A DNA stretch of 5,265 nucleotides. Source: an uncultured Spirochaetaceae bacterium. Its GTDB lineage: Bacteria; Spirochaetota; Spirochaetia; Sphaerochaetales; Sphaerochaetaceae. This document shows, in pieces, positions 1-5,265 of the stretch. The position numbers and the translations under genes were made by a program. The stretch covers positions 1 to 5,265 of the forward strand of contig CAMKAB010000086.1 in the NCBI GenBank assembly GCA_946410375.1, given 5' to 3'. Within the stretch, counting starts at the first letter, position 1; each line of letters starts with the position of its first letter. The notes beneath the pieces were generated by a model. That model was given only the letters and a program-made list of their open reading frames with translations, did not search any database and was not told the origin of the DNA.

Positions 1-319
1 ATTTAGCACATATCACCATACCGGGGATACAGAATCCGCACTGAACTGCTCCCGCTTTTCCGAAAGCGTATGTGTATACTTCTTTTTCTCTCTCGGATAG
101 TCCTTCCACGGTGGTGATTGTCTTTCCTTGCATTTCAGATGTAACGTATGTACAGGCACGGACGGCTTCTCCGTCTATTAAAATGGTGCATGTTCCGCAT
201 GCGCCTTCCGCGCATCCGTCTTTGACTGATGTCAAATGCAGATTGTATCTTAAAAAATTAACAAGACGGGTTTCTCTTTCTGTGCTGACGATTTGTCCGT
301 TTACAATAAAAGTTGTCAA
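1..319 (-). CDS. Xanthine dehydrogenase-family molybdenum hydroxylase, [2Fe-2S] domain (5' part only)
   Basis: The 106 codons present encode the N-terminal [2Fe-2S] domain of a xanthine dehydrogenase/CO dehydrogenase-type molybdenum hydroxylase. The domain passes electrons from the molybdopterin site during hydroxylation of purines or related heterocycles, normally in the cytoplasm. The first cluster is plant-ferredoxin-like, with C36, C41, C44 and C56 in the order GCAEGACGTC...C. The motif QCGFCIPGM (residues 93-101) opens the second cluster with C94 and C97; its last two cysteines would lie outside the window. I chose TTG at 319 because GGAGG sits six bases upstream, no ATG or GTG is in frame nearby, and the product then begins MTTFIVNGQ, as this family does. 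The stretch VEGLSEREKEVY (71-82) followed by AGAVQCGFCIPGM resembles, from memory, single-chain selenium-dependent xanthine dehydrogenases. A separate small subunit (XdhC/CoxS type) is the alternative. The domain call is firm; fusion and substrate are inference. Confidence 0.93.
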   Translation of the reverse strand, partial: MTTFIVNGQIVSTERETRLVNFLRYNLHLTSVKDGCAEGACGTCTILIDGEAVRACTYVTSEMQGKTITTVEGLSEREKEVYTYAFGKAGAVQCGFCIPGMVICAK

Positions 320-325
320 AATCGA

Positions 326-330
326 CCTCC
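326..330 (-). promoter_or_regulatory. Ribosome binding site that fixes the TTG start of the molybdenum hydroxylase
   Basis: A perfect GGAGG on the minus strand lies six bases before TTG at 319. No other start codon lies at a usable distance in that frame, so this site decides the start. Confidence 0.85.
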
Positions 331-348
331 GAAATAGTTTCTCATAAA

Positions 349-376
349 ATATTATAGCAAATATTCTCAAAGTCAA
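349..376 (-). promoter_or_regulatory. Sigma-70-like promoter for the molybdenum hydroxylase gene
   Basis: On the minus strand, TTGACT (376-371) and TAATAT (354-349) are separated by 16 bases in an AT-rich stretch. The overlapping hexamer TATAAT is also present but would give a 14-base spacer. Transcription would begin near 342, leaving a leader of about 23 bases that contains the GGAGG site. The gene therefore appears to be first in its transcript. No operator palindrome is evident around it. Confidence 0.7.
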
Positions 377-795
377 GAATTATAATTTTGGGAGGGATTT
401 GCGCAGGAAATGGCTTTTTAAGGCCGATTAGAGAGGAACGGGAAAGCATTCAGCGGTTGCGGGCTTGCGGAAAATGGAACTTATAAGGGTGGCTGATGGA
501 GCGTATTTGGAAAATATCCTGTGGGTGGGATGACGCGAAAAAACGCCTTTTATTGTAAACAGCATTGAATGTTTAAAGTCAAAAGCGAATCCGAAAAGGC
601 GCAAAAAAGCGGCCCTGTCTTGTGAACAGAGCCGCTTATGTGCATTGAAACGGTAGTAAAACATCCGAAAACATCGTTTTACACGGACGTTTCCGAATAA
701 AAGCGAATTTAATATCAGGTCGGCGATTTACCGAAAAACCCGTTTTATTACCGAATTTTGCATAGTTTCAGTAAAAATGCGAAAACAGACTGCAA
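377..795. other. Intergenic region without a convincing gene
   Basis: This stretch separates the promoter of the molybdenum hydroxylase gene from the stop codon of the HAD lipoprotein. The only well-supported element is the minus-strand terminator at 603-637. A 78-codon open frame on the minus strand (428-664) runs straight through that hairpin, has no ribosome binding site and gives an arginine- and phenylalanine-rich product unlike any family I know, so I do not call it. Positions 638-795 would be the 3' untranslated tail of the HAD mRNA; TTACCGAA occurs there twice about 20 bases apart (728-735 and again near 748-755). No tRNA or known riboswitch was recognised. Confidence 0.6.
603..637 (-). 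terminator. Rho-independent terminator downstream of the HAD lipoprotein gene
   Basis: Read on the minus strand, AAGCGGCTCTGT (637-626) pairs with ACAGGGCCGCTT (618-607) over 12 base pairs, including one G-U pair, around a seven-base loop, and six T residues follow (608-603, partly shared with the stem foot). On the plus strand the same wobble position becomes an A-C mismatch and no T-run follows, so the hairpin is oriented for minus-strand transcription. It lies about 160 bases after the stop codon of the HAD lipoprotein gene, the nearest upstream minus-strand gene. Confidence 0.85.
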
Positions 796-1899
796 TTACT
801 TGTTCCCGCCGTTATAGGAAACACCGTCTCCGTAAATTGACGTCCAGTCGTTCTTCATGGAAACAGGAATCCATCCGTTTTCTTTGCATAAATCGTACAT
901 CGTGTCGGCTTTCTTTATATTTCCGTTCTCGCGTACCGTGTCGTCGCAGCAAAGCATGAATGCGAGAGCCGGGTATTTGTTTCCGGTGATGGTGTAATTA
1001 GCCATGCTGGAATCTCCCGTGCTGTTTCCGAAGGACAGAACAGGCTGCTTGCCGATTTCCCGGTAAATGACGCTGACCTTGTTCATTTTAAGGTTCTTTA
1101 TGATGAAGTCTCCGCCGGTTACGAGGGTGTCTTTTCCTGTGAACTGATAGTCAAGTCCGTTCTTATTTCCCTGAGAGGTGGCAACAAGCGTTTCATCGGA
1201 ACCGATAATTCTGTTAAACGGAATGTCAAGAATGTTGTCTTTGAAAATACCGCGTACAATAAGTCTGTCCGTTCCGCTTACGATGTAAACGGTGAAGTCG
1301 TTTGCAACGAGGTAATCAATAATCTGAAGCATCGGCTTGTAGAAGCCTTCTCCGCGTTTCATACCCGTATAAGAAGGCATTTCCGTTTGTTTGAAACGGG
1401 CAACGTAGTCGTAGAATTCATCAGGAGTCATACCCTTGAAGGCGGAAGCGATAGCGCGGCCGTGGTCTATCTCCAAACCTTTGAAAGAAGCTCCGGTTTC
1501 ATTTTGTTTGATGATTTTTTCCGCAACTTCTCTTTCAAAAGCGGAAGCCTTGTTCTTGTAATCCTCGTCAATCGTCACCCTGTACACCAAAAGCGTGTAG
1601 TCAAAGTAGTTCGGATCCGTTTCGCAGAAGAGCGTGCCGTCAAAGTCGAAAACGGCAATTCTGTCCTGAACCGGAATGAATGTTTCCGAACCTTCTTTTG
1701 TAACGGATTCAACATAGGCAATAAGTTTTTCTTTCGGTGAACCGACAGAAGAGCCTTCCGTCCAGAGCGTTAAGATGTCTTCTCCCGATGTTTTCTTGCT
1801 GTTTCCCGTGTGAGCGCATGAAACGGCGAAAACAAAGGTCGCGCAGATAACAAGCGTGATGAAGAAAGAACGCAAAATTTTTGAGTTGTTTTTTCTCAT
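796..1899 (-). CDS. HAD-superfamily phosphatase, predicted lipoprotein
   Basis: The 367-residue product is a haloacid-dehalogenase-type hydrolase exported and anchored by lipid. Residues 1-28 form a lipoprotein signal: a basic start (MRKNNSK), a hydrophobic core and the lipobox AVSC with C28 as lipidated cysteine. Motif I is DFDGT (85-89), with D85 as nucleophile and D87 as general acid/base. A helical cap of the C1 kind probably fills about 95-195. Motif II is S208 in VSGT, motif III is probably K284, and motif IV is GNSTGD (291-296), where N292 replaces the first acidic residue of the common GDxxxD and D296 is kept. I recall that GNSxGD form from other HAD phosphatases of the phosphoserine-phosphatase-like group, so activity is likely. 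The substrate is unknown; a phosphate monoester outside the cytoplasm is the inference. The start has AAGGAG (1912-1907) seven bases upstream. The gene is transcribed away from mfd and appears monocistronic, ending at the terminator at 603-637. Confidence 0.92.
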   Translation of the reverse strand: MRKNNSKILRSFFITLVICATFVFAVSCAHTGNSKKTSGEDILTLWTEGSSVGSPKEKLIAYVESVTKEGSETFIPVQDRIAVFDFDGTLFCETDPNYFDYTLLVYRVTIDEDYKNKASAFEREVAEKIIKQNETGASFKGLEIDHGRAIASAFKGMTPDEFYDYVARFKQTEMPSYTGMKRGEGFYKPMLQIIDYLVANDFTVYIVSGTDRLIVRGIFKDNILDIPFNRIIGSDETLVATSQGNKNGLDYQFTGKDTLVTGGDFIIKNLKMNKVSVIYREIGKQPVLSFGNSTGDSSMANYTITGNKYPALAFMLCCDDTVRENGNIKKADTMYDLCKENGWIPVSMKNDWTSIYGDGVSYNGGNK

Positions 1900-1919
1900 T
1901 TTTAATCTCCTTATTTTTC

Positions 1920-1932
1920 AGTATCTCATACT
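1920..1932. repeat. Small palindrome in the HAD lipoprotein leader
   Basis: AGTATCTCATACT has perfect five-base arms (AGTAT/ATACT) around CTC. It lies 21 to 33 bases before the ATG of the HAD lipoprotein, just upstream of its ribosome binding site. It could be an operator half-site pair or a weak hairpin; at this length and AT content chance is a fair explanation. Confidence 0.35.
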
Positions 1933-2037
1933 TTATGATTTAATTCACGATTATGCCGCATTTTGAATCTTATAACCGGAAACAAAGGCGAACAACCGTG
2001 TCTTATCGCTTTTATTGCGTTTTCTTTTCCGTAGAAT

Positions 2038-2069
2038 CCGGATAAAATGTCCGTGGCCGGAAAAAATGT
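2038..2069. repeat. Direct repeat of 13 bases, spaced 19 bases start to start
   Basis: CCGGATAAAATGT (2038-2050) and CCGGAAAAAATGT (2057-2069) match at 12 of 13 positions. Their 19-base period is close to two helical turns, which would place both copies on the same face of DNA. A shorter relative, CCGGAAACAAAG, occurs at 1976-1987. The site is about 140 bases upstream of the HAD start and 250 upstream of mfd. A role as a regulator binding site is possible but unproven. Confidence 0.5.
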
Positions 2070-2182
2070 TGCGTAAACGATGTTTCGAGCGTTGCTTCCA
2101 AACGGAGAGAACAAGGTTTTCGGTAATTTGAATATTGTCGATCATGACGCTTATCGTAGCACGAATGAAAAGCCCGTTTTTT

Positions 2183-2201
2183 CCCGCATTCCGAATGCGG
2201 G
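2183..2201. repeat. Perfect inverted repeat with 8-base arms
   Basis: CCCGCATTCCGAATGCGGG folds as CCCGCATT/AATGCGGG around CCG. On the plus strand TTTTTT comes before it rather than after, so it is not a plain plus-strand intrinsic terminator. On the minus strand the hairpin is followed by AAAAAA. There, GCCCG (2202-2198) can instead pair with CGGGC (2176-2172), which is followed by TTTT, giving two mutually exclusive foldings. No transcript crossing it is established; it could also be a protein-binding palindrome. Confidence 0.55.
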
Positions 2202-2321
2202 CAAAATCAAAGCGAAGTTCATTATGAGCATGCCGAACCAAAACGTGTTGCCAAACATTACCTTTTCCTTGCGTCTGAAATCCCTTGTACAAAGCCTTTT
2301 TATTATTTAAACTCAAAATCT

Positions 2322-5265
2322 GTGTACAGTTTATTAAAATACATAGAAGAGACAAGAACTTTCAAGAGTTTTAAGAAGAATAAATCGCAAAAATTATACG
2401 CGGAGAATCTGGACGGTCCTGTGTTTTTCTCTTATGCTCTGGCGGCGGCAACGGAAACGGCGAAGCATGGCGGAAACACGTTTGTTTTGTGCGGAACGGA
2501 AGAGATGGCTCGTCTTTTATACACGAACAGAGCCTTGTTGTCGTCCGCGGAAGGAAGAGAGTTGCTCGGGGCAGGACTTTCCGATACCGACGTTAAGTAT
2601 CTTCCTTCATCGGGAAGAGTTATGTACAGTCCGTTTTCAGGCTCTTCAAAAGATATTGAGCAGCTGAGTTGTCTTTCCGACATCCTTACGGGAAAAGGTC
2701 ATCTTGTTATAACGAATATTCGGGCGTTTTGCATGGCTTTGCCCGAGGCATCCGCATTGAAAAAGGGTTTGCTGACCTTTAAGGCGGGAGACGAAATAGA
2801 CACGATTAAAACAGCGAAAAACCTCACGGAAGCGGGTTTTTTCCGTACGGACAACACTTCAATGCCGGGCGAGTTCACCCTGAGGGGCGAAGTGTTGGAT
2901 ATTTATCCGTACGGTGCGTCATGTCCGTACAGAATCTATGTTGACTGGGACAAGATAGAGAAAATCTGCGCTTTTGAGGCTCTTACGCAGCGGGTTACGA
3001 AAGAACTCGGACATTTGGATGTTCAAACATCTCAAACTGATGATTCCGTGACTCTTGTTCCCGGCGGTATCAGGGAGTATATCACCGATAAGGACTATTT
3101 TATTTTCGCCGGCGATAAAAGGCTGGAGAGCTCTTATAAGAGTCTTCAAACGGAAGCCCGCTCGATGTACAGGAACGAATATCAGAAGAATAAGGACGCA
3201 CTAAAACCTGATGAAATTCTGTTTGATTATTCGGCGTTCTATCAGGAAAGACAAGGAAGTTTGACGATTTTGGATTTGGAGGACTCCTCCCGGGGAGCGG
3301 AGCATTTCGATGCTGACGGACCGCGTTCCTACTTCGGCAATTTCAAATTTCTGAAGGAGGAACTTGAAGGCTTGGAGCATGAGGGTTGGAGCATTACGAT
3401 TTTTGCTACCTCCGCATTGCAAAGGGACAGATTGCAGCAGATGCTCAAAGAGTTTGAAACAATCCGATACGCAGTCGGCGTGCCGTCCTCAGGGTTTTCC
3501 ATTCCCCGTTATAAAACGATCGTGATGTGCGAGTCTGAGCTTTTGGGGCGGAGACGGCAGGTTGTAAAAACGCTGGAGCATACTGAAAGCAGCGTTTTAG
3601 ACAGTTTTGTTTCGTTAAAAGAGGGAGACTTTGTTGTTCACGTAAACTACGGAATCGGCAAATTCATAAAAATCGACCGTGTGCGACAGCGCGACTATAT
3701 TAAAATTCAGTTCTCCGACGGGGAGAACCTGTACGTGCCGATAGAGCAGGCGAACCTTGTTCAGCGTTATATCGGGAGCGCCGGAGAGGCTCCGCGTCTT
3801 GATAAACTCGGATCTTCAAGCTGGGAAAACAAGAAGGCGAAGGCGCGAAAAAGCGCGGAGAAGATGGCGCAGGAACTGGTGACTCTTTACGCGAGAAGGC
3901 AGAACAGTCGCGGGTATCCGTTTGCGAAGGACAACGACTGGCAGCTCAAATTTGAGGCGGAGTTTGAGTTTGAGGAAACCTTGGATCAGCTTCATTGCAT
4001 TCAGGACATAAAAGACGACATGGAGTCTCCTCGAGTTATGGACAGGCTTATTTGCGGAGATGTCGGTTTCGGGAAAACGGAGGTTGCCTTCAGAGCTGTG
4101 TTCAAAGCGGTTATGAGCGGACGGCAGGTGGCTTTCCTTGCACCCACGACAATCCTTGCGGAGCAGCACTACAGCAACTTTAAAACCCGCCTTCATTCCT
4201 TCCCGTTGGAAACGGCTCTCCTTAGCAGAATGGTGAGTGCGAAAAGACAAAAAGAGGTTCTCTCCGATTTGAAAAGCGGAAAAATAGACGTTCTTTTCGG
4301 TACGCATAAGATTATTCAGAAGAGCGTTGAATTCTGCAGACTGGGGCTTCTCGTTGTGGATGAGGAACAGCGGTTCGGGGTTAAGGATAAGGAGAGAATA
4401 AAAATGCTCCGAACGAACATTGATTGCTTGAGTTTGTCCGCAACGCCGATTCCGAGAACTCTTTATATGTCGCTTTTGAAAATCAGGGATATGAGCCTTT
4501 TACAGATGGCGCCGGTTACGCGTCGTCCGATTAAGACATTCGTTGAGCGGTTCGACACGGAGAAAGTGAAGAAGGCGATTCGCACCGAACTGGAACGCGG
4601 AGGTCAGGTTTTCTATTTGCACAACAGGATTGAGGGGCTTGAGGAGACGGCTGATATGCTGAGAGCTCTTGTGCCCGAAGCGATGATAGAAACCGCTCAC
4701 GGACAGATGAATGCGGACGCACTTGAAGATGTTATGCGGCGTTTTGTGTATCAGGGCGTTCAAGTTCTTGTGTCAACAACAATTATAGAAAACGGAATAG
4801 ATATTCCGAATGTGAATACGATCATTATAGACCGTGCGGATATGTACGGAGTGTCTCAGCTTTATCAGCTTCGCGGAAGAGTGGGGCGTTCGGATAAGGA
4901 GGCGTATGCGTATCTTCTTTATCCGTCCGAATTCGTTTTGTCGGAGGATTCCATCAAGAGGCTTCAGATAATCAGTCAAAACACCGAACTCGGAAGCGGA
5001 TTCAAGGTTGCGATGAAGGATATGGAACTTCGCGGTGCGGGGAATCTTCTCGGAAAGGAACAAAGCGGCTTTATGTCCATTGTGGGGCTTGATATGTATA
5101 TCCGTTTGCTGGATGAGGAGATAGAAAAGCAGAAAAACAAGGATTTCAAGCCGGAAGAAGAGGTGTATCTTGAACTTGATTACAGCGGATTCATTCCTGA
5201 CAGCTATATTTCGGACGGTGCTGTGAAGTTTGAGATTTACAAGAAAATTTCTTCAAGCCATACGC
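2322..5265 (+). CDS. mfd: Transcription-repair coupling factor Mfd (3' end outside window)
   Basis: Mfd is a double-stranded DNA translocase that pushes stalled RNA polymerase off damaged DNA and recruits UvrA for nucleotide excision repair. The 981 codons present cover most of a protein usually about 1,150 residues long; roughly the last 150 or more, in the C-terminal UvrA-regulating domain, are missing. In order: a UvrB-like N-terminal module (about 25-350, with GEFTLRGEVLDIYP at 183-196), the RNA-polymerase-interaction domain (about 433-500, EGDFVVH and LYVPIEQANLVQRYIG), then two RecG-like helicase lobes. These show GDVGFGKTE (579-587, K585), APTTILAEQH (607-616), DEEQRFG (680-686), SATPIPRT (706-713), YLHNR (765-769), STTIIENGIDIPN (818-830) and QLRGRVGRS (849-857). 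The translocation (TRG) motif follows in GSGFKVAMKDMELRGAGNLLG. All catalytic motifs are intact and the frame is unbroken. The start is GTG at 2322, the only plausible in-frame codon after the stop at 2166, but it has no Shine-Dalgarno. It is divergent from the HAD lipoprotein gene. Confidence 0.98.
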   Translation, partial: MYSLLKYIEETRTFKSFKKNKSQKLYAENLDGPVFFSYALAAATETAKHGGNTFVLCGTEEMARLLYTNRALLSSAEGRELLGAGLSDTDVKYLPSSGRVMYSPFSGSSKDIEQLSCLSDILTGKGHLVITNIRAFCMALPEASALKKGLLTFKAGDEIDTIKTAKNLTEAGFFRTDNTSMPGEFTLRGEVLDIYPYGASCPYRIYVDWDKIEKICAFEALTQRVTKELGHLDVQTSQTDDSVTLVPGGIREYITDKDYFIFAGDKRLESSYKSLQTEARSMYRNEYQKNKDALKPDEILFDYSAFYQERQGSLTILDLEDSSRGAEHFDADGPRSYFGNFKFLKEELEGLEHEGWSITIFATSALQRDRLQQMLKEFETIRYAVGVPSSGFSIPRYKTIVMCESELLGRRRQVVKTLEHTESSVLDSFVSLKEGDFVVHVNYGIGKFIKIDRVRQRDYIKIQFSDGENLYVPIEQANLVQRYIGSAGEAPRLDKLGSSSWENKKAKARKSAEKMAQELVTLYARRQNSRGYPFAKDNDWQLKFEAEFEFEETLDQLHCIQDIKDDMESPRVMDRLICGDVGFGKTEVAFRAVFKAVMSGRQVAFLAPTTILAEQHYSNFKTRLHSFPLETALLSRMVSAKRQKEVLSDLKSGKIDVLFGTHKIIQKSVEFCRLGLLVVDEEQRFGVKDKERIKMLRTNIDCLSLSATPIPRTLYMSLLKIRDMSLLQMAPVTRRPIKTFVERFDTEKVKKAIRTELERGGQVFYLHNRIEGLEETADMLRALVPEAMIETAHGQMNADALEDVMRRFVYQGVQVLVSTTIIENGIDIPNVNTIIIDRADMYGVSQLYQLRGRVGRSDKEAYAYLLYPSEFVLSEDSIKRLQIISQNTELGSGFKVAMKDMELRGAGNLLGKEQSGFMSIVGLDMYIRLLDEEIEKQKNKDFKPEEEVYLELDYSGFIPDSYISDGAVKFEIYKKISSSHT

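Larger units (their letters stand above)
1900..2321. other. Divergent intergenic region between the HAD lipoprotein gene and mfd
   Basis: These 422 bases must carry the promoters of two divergent genes. I see the HAD ribosome binding site (1907-1912), a small palindrome (1920-1932), a direct repeat (2038-2069) and a perfect hairpin sequence (2183-2201). Open frames exist here: minus 1951-2355 (134 codons), minus 1926-2114 and plus 2080-2310. They overlap each other on both strands, lack ribosome binding sites and yield low-complexity basic products with no recognisable motif, so I treat them as chance. The mfd frame itself is open back to 2169 but has no start codon before GTG at 2322. Promoters are not obvious: weak matches are TTGTTC-17-TAAGAT on the minus strand (1995-1967) and TTGTAC-17-TAAACT on the plus strand (2285-2313). 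Confidence 0.55.

Noticed and set aside
533..556. GCG-AAAAAA-CGC followed by CTTTTATT as a plus-strand terminator
   Set aside because: The stem is only three base pairs and no plus-strand gene lies upstream.
428..664. 78-codon minus-strand open frame in the left intergenic region
   Set aside because: It is read through the terminator hairpin, has no ribosome binding site and shows no recognisable domain.
1387..1740. 117-codon plus-strand open frame antisense to the HAD gene
   Set aside because: It lies entirely inside a well-supported gene on the other strand and is a codon-pattern shadow.
1967..1995. TTGTTC-17-TAAGAT as a promoter for the HAD lipoprotein gene
   Set aside because: Spacing is right but only about 7 of 12 consensus bases match, so it is mentioned only as a weak possibility.
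2080..2310. 76-codon plus-strand open frame upstream of mfd
   Set aside because: It lacks a Shine-Dalgarno, spans the perfect palindrome, and its product shows no domain; most likely chance.
1951..2355. 134-codon minus-strand open frame between the HAD gene and mfd
   Set aside because: It overlaps the mfd start and other open frames on both strands, lacks a ribosome binding site, and has a basic low-information product. I considered a decayed gene but saw no family motif.
3816..4307. 163-codon minus-strand open frame inside mfd
   Set aside because: It is antisense to the intact helicase motifs of mfd, with no independent ribosome binding site or motif.
1..5265. CRISPR array, insertion sequence, tRNA/rRNA gene or defence/toxin system
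   Set aside because: No regularly spaced repeats, transposase motifs, terminal inverted repeats, cloverleaf-type sequence or toxin-antitoxin pair were visible; the three genes are housekeeping or metabolic types with no shared function.

Overview
The window reads as ordinary chromosomal bacterial DNA, most likely from a host-associated spirochaete close to Treponema. The basis is the detailed texture of the Mfd protein, the presence of a lipid-anchored HAD phosphatase, and a base composition that looks slightly AT-rich by eye. The taxonomic call is inference from remembered families; no search was run.

Layout, left to right. Positions 1-319 (minus) hold the first 106 codons of a xanthine-dehydrogenase-type molybdenum hydroxylase. 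This part is the plant-type [2Fe-2S] domain. It starts at TTG behind a strong ribosome binding site and has a clear sigma-70-like promoter (349-376). Wording in the protein suggests the fused, selenium-dependent XDH type, but the rest lies beyond the left edge. Positions 377-795 are non-coding apart from a good minus-strand intrinsic terminator (603-637), which fits the end of the next gene's transcript. Positions 796-1899 (minus) encode a 367-residue lipoprotein phosphatase of the HAD superfamily. Positions 1900-2321 are a divergent intergenic region with a near-perfect 13-base direct repeat and two small palindromes, and no convincing gene. From 2322 to the right edge (plus) runs mfd, the transcription-repair coupling factor. 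Its start is GTG, 981 codons are present, and the C-terminal end is cut off by the window.

The three genes serve unrelated jobs: purine or other heterocycle oxidation, extracytoplasmic phosphate-ester hydrolysis, and DNA repair. There is no sign that they form one system. I found no mobile element, CRISPR array, tRNA, rRNA, or clearly undescribed system. The points worth a second look are the possible selenium-dependent XDH, the mfd start with no visible Shine-Dalgarno, the 3' tail of the HAD transcript, and the repeats in the divergent intergenic region.
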